Of a stretch of 64,000 bases of DNA, positions 36,041 to 45,784 are shown piece after piece. Numbering within the stretch: the stretch's first letter is position 1; the number at the start of each line of letters is the position of its first letter. A program made the position numbers and the translations under genes. Origin of the DNA: Rhodococcus sp. KRD162. GTDB lineage: Bacteria > Actinomycetota > Actinomycetes > Mycobacteriales > Mycobacteriaceae. Where the stretch lies: NCBI RefSeq assembly GCF_017168335.1, contig NZ_JABFAU010000004.1, forward strand, positions 206,210-270,209, read 5' to 3'. A model generated the notes under the pieces. That model saw only the letters and a program-made list of their open reading frames with translations. It ran no database searches and had not been told where the DNA came from.

Positions 36041-37656
36041 CCGCCGACACCGAAGAGCGCACCGAGGCCTCGCCGCCCAGCAAGCAGTCGACGCTGGGCA
36101 AGGTAGTTGCCCTGGTCCGCAACACCTGGCGCGGTCTGACCAGTATGCGCACCGCCCTGGTGCTGCTGTTCCTGCTGGCGTTCGCTGCCGTGCCCGGTGC
36201 CCTCGTGCCGCAGCGCAGCCTCAACGCGGGCAAGGTCGACCAGTACATCGCGGACCGCCCGACCCTCGGCCCCATCATGGACAGGCTCGAACTGTTCGAC
36301 GTGTTCGGCAGCTTCTGGTTCACCGCGATCTACGCGCTGCTGTTCATCTCGCTGATCGGCTGCATCCTGCCGCGCTGCATCGAGCACGCGAAGCAACTGC
36401 GCACCAAACCCGTTCGCGCACCCCGCAACCTCTCCCGGCTGCCACACCACAGCCGCTACGACGTCGAGGGAACGCCGGAGGAGATCGCAGCGCAGGTACG
36501 CGCCCAGCTGCGAGGCTGGCGCGTCGCCCAGCGAACCGAGGACGGCGGAGCGGTGACGCTCTCGGCCGAGAAGGGCTACGTCCGTGAACTCGGCAACCTC
36601 GTCTTCCACCTCTCGCTCGTCGGCCTGCTCGCCGCGATCGCCATGGGCAAACTGCTCGGATACGAGGGCAACCGCATCGTCATCGCCGACGACGGCCCCG
36701 GATTCTGCACCTCCACGCCTGCCAACTACGACTCGTTCAGGGCAGGCAACCTCGTCGACGGCACCGACCTCGAACCACTGTGCCTGCGCGTCAAAGACTT
36801 CCGAGCCGACTACCTCGACAACGGCCAGGCCGAGATGTTCACCTCCAACATCGCCTACCAAGCCGGTGACGACCTGACCGACAACATCTGGCGCGACGAC
36901 CAACTCCAGGTCAACCATCCACTGCGCGTGGCAGGCGACCGCGTCTACCTCCAAGGCCACGGCTACGCACCGACCTTCACCGTCACGTTCCCGGACGGTG
37001 AAACCCGCACCGACACCATCCAATGGCAACCGACCGACGCCACGACCTTCCTCTCCAGCGGAGTGCTACGCGTCGACCCACCCGGCGGCCTCTACCCCGA
37101 CCCCCTGGACCGGCGGAAGAACCAGATCGCCATCGAAGGGCTGTTCGCTCCGACGGCGTCGTTCCACGGCAGCCTGCTGTCGTCGAGCTTCCCGGCCATG
37201 AACGACCCCGCCGTCGCCATCGACATCTACAAGGGCGACACCGGACTCGACACCGGACTCCCGCAATCGATCTTCTCGCTCGATCAGGAAATGATCGCCC
37301 AGGGACGCCTCGTCAAACAGGACCGCGTCAACCTGATGCCGGGAGAATCCTCGACGCTGAGCGATGGAACTATCGTCACGTTCGATGGAGCGAAAGAATT
37401 CGTCAACCTCCAGGTCTCGCACGACCCCGCCCAAACCTGGGTGCTCGTCTTCGCACTGACGATGATGGGCGGACTGCTCGTCTCACTGGTGATCAAGCGT
37501 CGCAGAATCTGGGTCCGGCTCATCGCCGACGAGCAGTCACGACGTACTGTAGTAGACCTCGGCGGACTTGCACGCACCGATCAGGCGGGGTGGGGCGAAG
37601 AGTTCGACCGCCTGTGCACCCGCCTGCTCGGCGACACCTCGAAACAGGAGAACTGA
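36037..37656 (+). CDS. resB: Cytochrome c biogenesis protein ResB
   Basis: Part of the ResB-CcsB (system II) synthase that carries heme across the membrane and attaches it to apocytochrome c. The 539-residue protein has the N-terminal membrane helices (ALVLLFLLAFAAVPGALVPQ and onwards), a large extracytoplasmic domain (about 220-460) and a final helix (WVLVFALTMMGGLLVSLVIK). ATG at 36037 overlaps the ccdA stop. ccsB follows after three bases. Confidence 0.92.
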   Translation: MTADTEERTEASPPSKQSTLGKVVALVRNTWRGLTSMRTALVLLFLLAFAAVPGALVPQRSLNAGKVDQYIADRPTLGPIMDRLELFDVFGSFWFTAIYALLFISLIGCILPRCIEHAKQLRTKPVRAPRNLSRLPHHSRYDVEGTPEEIAAQVRAQLRGWRVAQRTEDGGAVTLSAEKGYVRELGNLVFHLSLVGLLAAIAMGKLLGYEGNRIVIADDGPGFCTSTPANYDSFRAGNLVDGTDLEPLCLRVKDFRADYLDNGQAEMFTSNIAYQAGDDLTDNIWRDDQLQVNHPLRVAGDRVYLQGHGYAPTFTVTFPDGETRTDTIQWQPTDATTFLSSGVLRVDPPGGLYPDPLDRRKNQIAIEGLFAPTASFHGSLLSSSFPAMNDPAVAIDIYKGDTGLDTGLPQSIFSLDQEMIAQGRLVKQDRVNLMPGESSTLSDGTIVTFDGAKEFVNLQVSHDPAQTWVLVFALTMMGGLLVSLVIKRRRIWVRLIADEQSRRTVVDLGGLARTDQAGWGEEFDRLCTRLLGDTSKQEN

Positions 37657-37659
37657 CCG

Positions 37660-38625
37660 ATGCCGATCAACGAGACCCTCTCGCAGTACAGCGACTGGTC
37701 GTTCGAATCCGCGTTCACCATCTACGTGCTCGCCTTCGTCCTCCTCATCGCCCAGTACGCCTCAGCCAAAGCCACGGCCGTACAGGCGAAAGAACTCGTC
37801 GGTGCCGGAGCCCCCGTCGAACAGACCCGCCCGGGACTGGTGGTGGAGACCCCCAAACGCCCGCTCTCCGATCGCCTCGCCGGCATGGGCTTCGCACTCC
37901 TCGCGCCCGCCCTCGCGCTGCACATCGCCGCCGTCGTCCTCCGCGGCTTCGCCACCCACCGATTCCCGCTCGGCAACATGTACGAGTTCGTCACCATGGC
38001 CACCGCAGCAGCAACCCTCACCTCGGTGATCGCACTGCGCAAGAAAACCATGCGCCCGATGCTCGTGTTCGTCCTCGCACCGATCCTCGTGCTGATGTTC
38101 TTCGCCGCCACCAAGCTCTACGCCGACGCCGCCCCGGTCGTCCCGGCACTGCGCTCCTACTGGCTGCCCATCCACGTCACCATCGTCAGCGTCGGCAGCG
38201 GCATCCTGCTGGTCTCCGGCGTCGCCTCCCTGCTGTTCCTGCTACGCATCAAGCAGCCACTCGGCGAGGAAAGCCTCGGGTTCTGGGGCAAATTCGCCTC
38301 CAAACTGCCCGACGCCCAAGCCCTCGACCGACTCGCCTACAAGACGACCATCGTCGCCTTCCCGCTCTTCGGAGCCGGCGTCATCCTCGGCGCGATCTGG
38401 GCCGAAGCCGCATGGGGACGCTTCTGGGGCTGGGACCCCAAAGAAACGATGTCGTTCATCGCCTGGATCATCTACGCCGCCTACCTGCACGCCCGCGCCA
38501 CCTCCGGATGGCGCAACACCCGCGCCGCGTGGATCAACATCGCCGGATTCACCGCCATGCTGTTCAACCTCTTCATCATCAACATGGTGGTCTCGGGACT
38601 GCACAGCTACGCCGGCCTGAACTAG
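37660..38625 (+). CDS. ccsB: Cytochrome c biogenesis protein CcsB/CcsA (heme handling)
   Basis: Polytopic heme-handling protein, 321 residues, with the tryptophan-rich WWD-type motif WGRFWGWDPKETMSFIAWII and histidines near helices that can bind heme. It works with ResB as cytochrome c synthase. It closes the run phosphatase-thioredoxin-ccdA-resB-ccsB, equivalent to Rv0525-Rv0529. A 33-base tandem repeat array follows in the next intergenic space. Confidence 0.93.
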   Translation: MPINETLSQYSDWSFESAFTIYVLAFVLLIAQYASAKATAVQAKELVGAGAPVEQTRPGLVVETPKRPLSDRLAGMGFALLAPALALHIAAVVLRGFATHRFPLGNMYEFVTMATAAATLTSVIALRKKTMRPMLVFVLAPILVLMFFAATKLYADAAPVVPALRSYWLPIHVTIVSVGSGILLVSGVASLLFLLRIKQPLGEESLGFWGKFASKLPDAQALDRLAYKTTIVAFPLFGAGVILGAIWAEAAWGRFWGWDPKETMSFIAWIIYAAYLHARATSGWRNTRAAWINIAGFTAMLFNLFIINMVVSGLHSYAGLN

Positions 38626-38643
38626 TCCCGGCGCAGACTGCGG

Positions 38644-38789
38644 GGCTCCACTCCTGCATCTTCGGGTCGTTCCGCAGGCTCCACTCCTGCATATTCGGGT
38701 CGTTCCGCAGGCTCCACTCCTGCATCTTCGGGTCGTTCCGCAGGCTCCACTCCTGCACTGTCGGGTCGTTCCGCAGGCTCCACTCCTGC
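38644..38789. repeat. 33-base tandem repeat, about 4.4 copies
   Basis: Units begin at 38644, 38677, 38710 and 38743, with a partial fifth at 38776-38789. Each unit starts GGCTCCACTCCTGC and ends GGGTCGTTCCGCA; differences are confined to a few bases in the middle (for example ATCTTC, ATATTC, ACTGTC). The array lies in the 240-base gap after ccsB and has no unique spacers, so it is not CRISPR. Its role is unknown; the near-identity of units suggests recent expansion. Confidence 0.92.
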
Positions 38790-38865
38790 CCCTCAGCTGG
38801 TAGCGTCCGATCCGGCTCGATGGGGGAGACATCCGAGCCCGGATCTGGAGTGGGGGGAATCGGTC

Positions 38866-40779
38866 ATGGCCGATCGGCACGAAAACAAATGGCAACCCGT
38901 CCGGCCATTGGACGAGGACCTACCGGAAGAAGATGCGCCCGGGCGTGACGCAGCAGTCACCACCGGCTCGACCACAGCCACACCCGACGCGAAACCAGCG
39001 CCGCAACGTGAGCCATTTCGCTCGACGCCCATCACAATGCCGCCGGAAAGCAGCGCAACCCCGCCCCGGACGCCACCCGAGACCACGCGGACCCCGGTGC
39101 CATCGACGCCGATTCCTGCGTCACGTCCAGCACAATCCGCAGTCGCGCCCGCCACGGCATCCGAGTCGACCGATGGCGGCGACACACCCGGAACCGCCCA
39201 AGGTGTGGGGGAGGCAGAATCCGCCCCCGCCGCCGCCATACCGACCGAGGCGGGGGAGTCGGCGAAAAGTACGTCACCCGCCACGCCTGCCGAAACGCCG
39301 ACCACTCCCGCAGCGTCTCCCGAGAAGCCCGCTCCGGCGCAGAAGGATTCCGCCGTTCCGCCGCCTGGTCCACCGCCACCCAGCCAGGTCCACCAGCCGC
39401 CGGTCTCATCCGGACCAGTACCGAACCGGCCCACAGCCCCGACGAACAACGGCGCGCCACAGGCCCAGATGGGGCCGCCGAACGACAGTCATCCGCAGAT
39501 CCAAGGTGGGCCGCACGGGCCGATCGGACCCCAGAATCACTGGGCACCTCAGAACCAGATGGCAGTGCAGAACCAGATGGCGGTGCAGAACCAGATGGCA
39601 CCACAGAACCAGATGGCACCTCACAACCAGATGGCACCGCACAGCCAGATGGCACCGCACAGCCAGATGGCGGTGCAGAACCAGATAGCACCTCACAACC
39701 AGTGGATTCCTCAGTCCGGTCCATGGCCTCAACCCCCACAACCGCAGCTCGCCCCGACAGGTGCCCAGGTTCTGCCGCCACCGGGAGCGGTAGACCACCT
39801 CGGTCGATTCGACGATCGAGCAGCGCCTTCGCATCCGGTGTCGGCGAACGATCTAGGTAATTCGTTGCTTGTGAGATCGGCGAGTGCGGCACCGGTGGCC
39901 GGGTGGCGTCGGGCTCTGTACGTAATGTCCGGCGGCCGTATCGACGTCGGCAACAGTGCAGCCCAGCAGCGCCGCCTCGAGTTGACTGCGCAGGTCGATC
40001 GGACTCTTGTGGGGTGCTACCGCGTCGCGGTGCTGTCGTTGAAGGGTGGCGTCGGCAAGACGACGACGACGGCGACGCTTGGGTCGACGTTCGCCGAGAT
40101 TCGGGGTGATCGAGTGATCGCTATCGACGCGAACCCCGACCGCGGGACATTGGGACAGAAGGTTCCCTCGGAGACCTCGGCAACGGTGCGAAATTTGTTG
40201 CACGACATAGCGTCTCTGACGCGGTACAGCGACGTTCGGGCATACACCTCCCAGAACGCCAATCGGCTCGAGGTGCTGGCGTCCGATGCGGACCCGGCAG
40301 CATCGGAAGCGTTCAGTGGTGAGGACTACGAGCGCGCGGTCGAACTGCTCGAGAAGTTCTACAGCATCGTCATCACAGATTGCGGCACCGGATTGATGCA
40401 CTCGGCCATGGAGAGCATTCTCGAAGGCGCTGACACGCTCGTGGTCGTCAGTTCAGCGTCGGTGGATGGAGCACGCAGCGCATCGGCCACGCTCGACTGG
40501 CTCGACGCGCACGGCTACCGGGACTTGGTGGCCGGATCGGTTGCCGTCGTCAACGGAGTTCGACCCAGGGCAGGGAAAGTCGATCTGGAGAAGGTGGTCG
40601 AGCATTTCGAACAGAGATGTGCACACGTACGGACGATTCCGTTCGACCCACATCTCGAGGAGGGGGCAGAGATCGAACTGGATCGCCTTCGTGGACGCAC
40701 GCGTAAGGCACTGCTCGAGGTTGCGGCAGCGGTAGCGGCCGGTTTCCCGGACTCGCCCACCGCTTCTCGCCGCAGTTGA
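38866..40779 (+). CDS. ParA/MinD-like ATPase with long low-complexity N terminus, Rv0530-like
   Basis: A 637-residue protein. Residues 1-330 are Pro/Ala/Thr/Gln-rich and disordered, including nine hexapeptide repeats (227-280). Residues 385-625 form a P-loop ATPase with the deviant Walker A VLSLKGGVGKTTTTATLGST (Lys near 393) and VIAIDANPDRGTLGQ, then IVITDCGTGLMHSAMESILE. The form recalls the SIMIBI ATPases seen beside type VII secretion (EspI-like) and Rv0530; no secretion genes are adjacent here. A role in positioning or secretion is a guess. ATG at 38866 follows GGGGGGAAT-rich sequence serving as ribosome binding site. Confidence 0.83.
   Translation: MADRHENKWQPVRPLDEDLPEEDAPGRDAAVTTGSTTATPDAKPAPQREPFRSTPITMPPESSATPPRTPPETTRTPVPSTPIPASRPAQSAVAPATASESTDGGDTPGTAQGVGEAESAPAAAIPTEAGESAKSTSPATPAETPTTPAASPEKPAPAQKDSAVPPPGPPPPSQVHQPPVSSGPVPNRPTAPTNNGAPQAQMGPPNDSHPQIQGGPHGPIGPQNHWAPQNQMAVQNQMAVQNQMAPQNQMAPHNQMAPHSQMAPHSQMAVQNQIAPHNQWIPQSGPWPQPPQPQLAPTGAQVLPPPGAVDHLGRFDDRAAPSHPVSANDLGNSLLVRSASAAPVAGWRRALYVMSGGRIDVGNSAAQQRRLELTAQVDRTLVGCYRVAVLSLKGGVGKTTTTATLGSTFAEIRGDRVIAIDANPDRGTLGQKVPSETSATVRNLLHDIASLTRYSDVRAYTSQNANRLEVLASDADPAASEAFSGEDYERAVELLEKFYSIVITDCGTGLMHSAMESILEGADTLVVVSSASVDGARSASATLDWLDAHGYRDLVAGSVAVVNGVRPRAGKVDLEKVVEHFEQRCAHVRTIPFDPHLEEGAEIELDRLRGRTRKALLEVAAAVAAGFPDSPTASRRS
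39544..39705 (+). repeat. 18-base coding repeat, nine copies (AxxxQM hexapeptide)
   Basis: Nine successive 18-base units encode A-P/V-Q/H-N/S-Q-M, with the last two ending in I and W. The third codon positions vary among copies (GCA/GCG, CCT/CCA/CCG), so the array is older or under purifying selection at the protein level. It lies within the disordered N-terminal part of the ParA-like protein, residues 227-280. Confidence 0.92.
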
Positions 40780-40794
40780 GAACCTCGAAAGCTT

Positions 40795-40995
40795 CTACTC
40801 GGTCGGTTCGGTGCCCGCCTCCGTGGTTCCGTCTTTTCCTCCGCGGCGAGCTTCCCGATTGATTCGCCACAGAAATTCCGGATCGTCATCGGGTCCGACG
40901 GTTCGTGGAGGCTCGGCCCCTGTGCCGGGTCCGAAAGCCTTCCAGAACAGCACCACCACTGCCACCAAGCCGATCAACGCCAATAGATAGATCAC
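40795..40995 (-). CDS. Small membrane-anchored protein
   Basis: A 66-residue frame with an N-terminal helix (IYLLALIGLVAVVVLFWKAF) followed by a charged tail ending GTTEAGTEPTE. GTG start. It is convergent with the ParA-like gene, 15 bases away, and may correspond in position to Rv0531. Function unknown. Confidence 0.6.
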   Translation of the reverse strand: MIYLLALIGLVAVVVLFWKAFGPGTGAEPPRTVGPDDDPEFLWRINREARRGGKDGTTEAGTEPTE

Positions 40996-41131
40996 GACTC
41001 ACCTCCTTGTACGAGGGTAGCCGCGATAGAGCAGCCTCCGCACCCGTCGAGCATCGCAGATTCCTGAGAATGTGCGATGAGTTCGTTGGGTGCGGATGCC
41101 GCAAGGGTTTCAGTTGTCGGGATATCCGATC

Positions 41132-41347
41132 TCAGTGGTGTGCGCCGGCTTCGGTCGTCAGAGACGTCAGCAGTTGCATGACCTCGGTTTCGCGGAACCG
41201 GCGGTGGCCGCCAGGGGTGCGGAGAGATCCGAGGCGTCCGGCGTGTGCCCAGCGGGTCACGGTCTTGGGGTCGACGTGGAAAAGCGCGGCTACCTGACCC
41301 GGCGTGAGAAGTGAGTCCTGAGCTTTGTGAAATGTTGGTGCGCTCAT
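41132..41347 (-). CDS. bldC: BldC-family transcriptional regulator
   Basis: A 71-residue MerR-like DNA-binding protein, MSAPTFHKAQDSLLTPGQVA, then LFHVDPKTVTRWAHAGRLGS and RTPGGHRRFRETEVMQLL. The VDPKTVTRWA and GGHRR segments are diagnostic of BldC, which in Streptomyces binds direct repeats cooperatively and delays differentiation. Its function in non-sporulating actinobacteria is much less clear. ATG at 41347; it stands alone, divergent from the DUF4229 gene. Confidence 0.92.
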   Translation of the reverse strand: MSAPTFHKAQDSLLTPGQVAALFHVDPKTVTRWAHAGRLGSLRTPGGHRRFRETEVMQLLTSLTTEAGAHH

Positions 41348-41546
41348 CTGTCGTGTCCTCCTACGATGCGGTTCGGTGCATTCGCGTCGAACCGGAGATA
41401 TCGGTCTGCTGTGTTCTGGAACCCATGGTTGCACCCGAACCCCTAGGTACTCGACTGATACAAGGTTGGTAAAGGGGAGGTAATGGACAAATCGGTCACC
41501 CCAGGGGTGGGTCGGAACGATCGACGAGCCCGGTAACCTGGGATCC

Positions 41547-41900
41547 GTGAGTGAAGCGACGAATGCCGATAACAGCGAACCGACCAGCGGAAACACCGTG
41601 AACGGTAGGTCGCCGAAAAAGTCGCTCGCCGTGAACCTGGCCGCGTACACCTTCGCCCGGCTCGCGCTCGTCATCGTGATCGCGCTGGCAATCGTGGGCA
41701 TCGGTTTACTGTTCGGCGTCGAGGTTCCGGTCCTCGTAGCCGCAATCTTCGCCGTGCTGATCTCGCTTCCACTGTCGCTGCTCCTGTTCAAGAAAATGCG
41801 TATCCGCGTCAACGAGTCCATCGCTGCAGTCGACGAGGACAGGCGAGCCGCGCGCGCGGACCTGCAGTCGAAGCTGCGTGGTGAAGACGGCAGAAAATGA
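41547..41900 (+). CDS. DUF4229 membrane protein
   Basis: A 117-residue protein with two adjacent membrane helices ([40 protein letters not shown]) between a polar N terminus and a basic, amphipathic C-terminal helix. This is the DUF4229 pattern of actinobacteria. Its stop overlaps the following PLP-enzyme start (ATGA). Function unknown. Confidence 0.8.
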   Translation: MSEATNADNSEPTSGNTVNGRSPKKSLAVNLAAYTFARLALVIVIALAIVGIGLLFGVEVPVLVAAIFAVLISLPLSLLLFKKMRIRVNESIAAVDEDRRAARADLQSKLRGEDGRK

Positions 41901-42979
41901 CCAGATCGATCGACCACTCGGGATCGCGGGCCTGGGTCGACAACGCCGTGCGGCTGATCGAAGCCGACTCCCAGCGCAGTGCCGACACTCACTTGCTGCG
42001 GTACCCGCTCCCCGCGGCCTGGGGGATCTCGCTGTACCTCAAGGACGAGTCCACCCACATCACGGGCAGCCTGAAGCATCGACTGGCTCGGTCGCTGTTC
42101 CTCTACGCAATCTGCAACGGCTGGGTCACCGAGCACACGACGGTGATCGAAGCGTCGTCTGGCTCCACCGCCGTGAGCGAGGCGTACTTCGCCGGACTGC
42201 TCGGCCTCGAATTCGTCGCAGTGATGCCGCGAAGCACCAGCACAGCCAAGGTCGCTCTCATCGAGTCGCACGGCGGTAGGTGCCACTTCGTCGACCGGCC
42301 CGGCGAGATGTACACCGAAGCCCATCGGCTCGCGGCCGAACCGGATTGCCACTACATGGATCAGTTCACCCACGCCGAGCGGGCCACCGACTGGCGCGGA
42401 AACAACAACATCGCCGAGTCCATCTTCGACCAGCTTCGGCTCGAGGAATGCCCCATCCCCGACTGGGTGGTGGTCGGAGCAGGGACCGGGGGAACCAGCG
42501 CCACCATCGGCCGGTACATCCGATACCGCAGGCATGCAACGCAACTCGCTGTGGTGGACCCGGAGAACTCGGCGTTCACAGGCGGTTACGAAACCGGGGA
42601 TGCCACGTTCGAGACCGGCTTGCCATCCCGCATCGAAGGAATCGGCAGACCACGCGTCGAACCGTCGTTCGTCGGGCAGGTGATCGATCGCATGATCGCA
42701 GTGCCCGACGCAGCGTCGGTTGCCGCCGCCAGGTTCACTTCGGAGGCACTCGGAAAGCGGGTGGGCGGATCGACAGGTACCAACATCTGGGGTGCCTTCG
42801 GATTGATATCGGAAATGATCGCCGCGGGCCGCACCGGAAGCGTCGTGACGCTGTTGTGCGACGGCGGAGATCGGTACTCCCAGACCTACTTCGACGACGC
42901 CTGGGTCGCGAGTCAAGGCATGGATCTCGGCGAACCGACCGACGCTCTCGAACGGTTCATTCGTACCGGGACGCTCTGA
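41897..42979 (+). CDS. cds1: PLP-dependent cysteine synthase-fold protein, Cds1-like L-cysteine desulfhydrase
   Basis: A 360-residue fold-type II PLP enzyme. The PLP lysine is in [17 protein letters not shown], the substrate loop is [20 protein letters not shown], and the phosphate cup is [20 protein letters not shown]. Length and motifs match actinobacterial Cds1 (Rv3684), which releases H2S from cysteine, better than the O-acetylserine sulfhydrylases. Substrate assignment is by family only. Overlaps the DUF4229 gene. Confidence 0.82.
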   Translation: MTRSIDHSGSRAWVDNAVRLIEADSQRSADTHLLRYPLPAAWGISLYLKDESTHITGSLKHRLARSLFLYAICNGWVTEHTTVIEASSGSTAVSEAYFAGLLGLEFVAVMPRSTSTAKVALIESHGGRCHFVDRPGEMYTEAHRLAAEPDCHYMDQFTHAERATDWRGNNNIAESIFDQLRLEECPIPDWVVVGAGTGGTSATIGRYIRYRRHATQLAVVDPENSAFTGGYETGDATFETGLPSRIEGIGRPRVEPSFVGQVIDRMIAVPDAASVAAARFTSEALGKRVGGSTGTNIWGAFGLISEMIAAGRTGSVVTLLCDGGDRYSQTYFDDAWVASQGMDLGEPTDALERFIRTGTL

Positions 42980-42983
42980 CCGA

Positions 42984-43304
42984 CTAGCTGCTCACGATCA
43001 ACGACGCCGCCGCAGTTGCAGCGGCGACGGCACCGACGGCCGGCCACGCACCGATTTTCTTCGCCAACGGATGCGAGGCACCGAACGCCACGAGGTAAGT
43101 CCCGAGGAGTACGCCGGCGCGCGCCGTGCCCGAGGACTTCTGCCACTGCGCCGTGCATGCCACGCCGACGGCCGCCAATACGGCTCCGCCGAGCTGACGA
43201 TTGTGGGACTGCCGGGCAACGGCGAAGCCGCCCAGCAAGCCACCGGCAGCCAGAGCGGATGTAGCAATCGAGCGTCGAGCACCGTGGTTGGGCATGGACG
43301 TCAT
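42984..43304 (-). CDS. Small membrane protein coupled to pepN
   Basis: A 106-residue, Ala-rich protein with three or four short hydrophobic helices (SALAAGGLLGGFAVA, LGGAVLAAVGVACTA, AGVLLGTYLVAFGA, AVGAVAAATAAASLIVS). ATG at 43304 overlaps the pepN stop (ATGA), arguing for a real coupled gene. Second in-frame ATG at 43295. Function unknown. Confidence 0.7.
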   Translation of the reverse strand: MTSMPNHGARRSIATSALAAGGLLGGFAVARQSHNRQLGGAVLAAVGVACTAQWQKSSGTARAGVLLGTYLVAFGASHPLAKKIGAWPAVGAVAAATAAASLIVSS

Positions 43305-45760
43305 TCTAGTCGCGCCTGAACCCGCAGACTCCGGGCTAGATGGTCTCTCTGTTCGATCACCAAGCGCCGTAGAGCAGCCGGGGCCCATTCGTGCTCGGCG
43401 AGCCATGCATCCGCCGCGTCCGTCGACGGCTGCTGTGGAAACAGTCGGACGACGATTCGCCTCGCGATCTCGATGCTGCGCGAGGCCCACAAGGAGGAGA
43501 TGGAGCGGAAATACGCGTCGTCGTACGGCTCGGTCAGGTCCGGTCGGTGCCCCGCTCGGAATCCGGTGATCAGGGCATCGAGGACATCGTTCGACACGTC
43601 CTCGCGCTCGGTGATGGCAGTCCACGCTCGTGCCTTCACCTCCGCGTCCGGTATTGCCGCCGACGCTGCGGTGTGTGCAGTTCGTCCCGAAGAGGTGTCG
43701 TCCGAGGCCAGTTCGGCATCGAGCTCGGCTGCGGTGGCGTGTCCGGTGGCGGCGAGGGCCAACCAGAAAGCCCAACGCTGATCAGGATCGAGACGGAGGC
43801 CGTCGATGGTGAGGGACCCGTCGAGCAGCGCGCGCACATCGGCGGCAAGCACGTCGTCCAGCTGGGCAGCTGATGCGACCGCACGCGCCCATACCAGCTG
43901 CGCGTCGCTTCCTGCTTCCGCGGCGCGCAGCTGATTCCCTGCCTCCACGAGCCACTGGCGGGTGGGTTCGTGCCTTCGCTCCTCGGGTAGATAGTGCTCC
44001 ACCGCGTACGTCGCGTTGGCGGTGACAGCGGACAGAAGGCCGATCTTGGGCTCAGTGGGCGCGAATCTGGTTGCAATGTCGAGGTATTCGAGTGCCGAGA
44101 GCTCGGCATCGCGGGTGGAATTCCACAGCGCTGACCACACCAGTCCCCGTGCGAGGGGGTCCACCATGCGGTCGAGGTAGGCTCGCACGGTGGCGGTGGA
44201 GCGTTCGTCGAATCGGATCTTGGCGTATGTCAGATCGTCGTCGTTGAGCAGAACCAGTGCGGCAGCAGGAAACTCCACGGGAGTTCGGGCTTCGGTGATG
44301 TCGAGCTCGTGGCGGTGGGTTCTGGTCAGATTTCCCGACTCGTCCAGATCGTAGAGGCCGACGGCGACACGGTGGGGGCGCGGAGGCGTCTGCTCGATGG
44401 CATCGCCGGTGAACCTCAGTGTGGAGACTCCGCTGGTCTGTAGCCATGCAGCCGCCCAGGTGTCGAGATCGCGCCCGCTGGCGGCCGACATCTCACCGAG
44501 CAGGTCCGTCAGAGTCGTGTTTCCGAAAGCATGGGTTCGAAAGTAGTTGCGAGAGGCAGCGAAGAACGCGTCGGCACCGACGAATGCTCCGAGTTGCTTG
44601 AGCACGCTCGCGCCTTTGGCATAGGTGATGCCGTCGAAGTTGAGCTTCGCGGCCTCGAGATCGGTGATGTCGGCGACGATGGGGTGGGTCGTGGGAAGCT
44701 GATCCTGCAAATAGGCCCACGCTTTTCGGCGGTTGGCGAAACTGACCCAGGCATCGGTGAATCGAGTGGCCTCGGCCGACGCGTAGGCGCCCATGTAGTC
44801 GGCAAAGGACTCCTTGAGCCACAGATCGTCCCACCACTGCATCGTGACGAGGTCGCCGAACCACATGTGCGCCATCTCGTGCAGGATCGTGTTTGCCCGA
44901 GCCTCGTACTGGGCTTCGGTTGCCGCCGAGCGGAACACATACGATTCGGTGAAGGTGACCAGGCCTGGGTTCTCCATCGCACCGAGGTTGTACTCGGGGA
45001 CGAAAATCTGGTCGTACTTTCCGAACGGGTACGGATAGTCGAACTTGTCGTGAAAGAAGTCCAGGCCCCGCTTCGTGATGTCGAAGATGTCCTCGGCGTC
45101 GAAGTGCTCGGCGAGCGAGGCCCGGCACAGCGCTGCTAGCGGGACGGTGAGTTCGTCTCGCGTCCAAGATGATTCGACGCGGTGGTACGGGCCCGCTGCG
45201 ACCGCGGTGATGTAGGTCGAGATCGGCAGAGTCGGCGCGAACGTGGTGACGGTGTTGTCGGTGACTCCTTCGCGGTTCGAGAGCACGGTCCACCCCGCCG
45301 GTGCTGCGACGGTCAACGTGAACGGAGCTTTCAGGTCGGGTTGCTCGAAGTTCGCGAACACCCGCCGCGCGTCGGCGGGCTCGTACTGGGTGTACAGATA
45401 GACGTTGTTGTCCACTGGATCGACGAAGCGGTGCAGTCCTTCACCCGATCGGCTGTATCGCCCGCGCGCTCGAATCCGCACCACGTTGTGCTCGCTGAGC
45501 CCTAACAGCTGAATCCGCGCACCGTCGTAGTCGACCGGTGAGTCGGCACCGTTGACGGTGACCTCGTCGACGGCGGCGCCGATGAAATCGACCCACGTCG
45601 CGGCGGTGGTCGCGTCGAATTCGATCGTCGTCACGGTTTCGAAGGTGTCGACGCCGATGTTTTCGGCATGCAGAAGGTCCAGATGGACGCGATAGCTCAC
45701 TGCGTCGATGTGGCGCGAACGCCTGCGAGTTTCGGTCCGGGTCAGGTTCGCGGTGCTCAC
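43301..45760 (-). CDS. pepN: Aminopeptidase N (M1 family)
   Basis: Zinc metallo-aminopeptidase removing N-terminal residues from peptides, cytosolic here as no signal is visible. The 819-residue protein has the exopeptidase motif YNLGAMENPGLVTF and the zinc site ILHEMAHMWFGDLV with the downstream glutamate in LKESFADYMGAYAS. An ERAP1-like C-terminal domain runs to the end. GTG at 45760 (VSTANLTRTETRRRSRHIDA) is preferred to a TTG one codon earlier. Confidence 0.95.
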   Translation of the reverse strand: MSTANLTRTETRRRSRHIDAVSYRVHLDLLHAENIGVDTFETVTTIEFDATTAATWVDFIGAAVDEVTVNGADSPVDYDGARIQLLGLSEHNVVRIRARGRYSRSGEGLHRFVDPVDNNVYLYTQYEPADARRVFANFEQPDLKAPFTLTVAAPAGWTVLSNREGVTDNTVTTFAPTLPISTYITAVAAGPYHRVESSWTRDELTVPLAALCRASLAEHFDAEDIFDITKRGLDFFHDKFDYPYPFGKYDQIFVPEYNLGAMENPGLVTFTESYVFRSAATEAQYEARANTILHEMAHMWFGDLVTMQWWDDLWLKESFADYMGAYASAEATRFTDAWVSFANRRKAWAYLQDQLPTTHPIVADITDLEAAKLNFDGITYAKGASVLKQLGAFVGADAFFAASRNYFRTHAFGNTTLTDLLGEMSAASGRDLDTWAAAWLQTSGVSTLRFTGDAIEQTPPRPHRVAVGLYDLDESGNLTRTHRHELDITEARTPVEFPAAALVLLNDDDLTYAKIRFDERSTATVRAYLDRMVDPLARGLVWSALWNSTRDAELSALEYLDIATRFAPTEPKIGLLSAVTANATYAVEHYLPEERRHEPTRQWLVEAGNQLRAAEAGSDAQLVWARAVASAAQLDDVLAADVRALLDGSLTIDGLRLDPDQRWAFWLALAATGHATAAELDAELASDDTSSGRTAHTAASAAIPDAEVKARAWTAITEREDVSNDVLDALITGFRAGHRPDLTEPYDDAYFRSISSLWASRSIEIARRIVVRLFPQQPSTDAADAWLAEHEWAPAALRRLVIEQRDHLARSLRVQARLE

Positions 45761-45784
45761 CAACCAACCCTATGCGATCGTGTT

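Noticed and set aside
38644-38789. CRISPR array
   Set aside because: Repeats are directly adjacent with no unique spacers, and no cas genes are in the window.
38242-38895. Minus-strand frame with an 11-residue repeat (GACGTTRRCRS-like)
   Set aside because: The repeat arises from the 33-base DNA array, and the rest is antisense to ccsB; no ribosome site or domain supports it.
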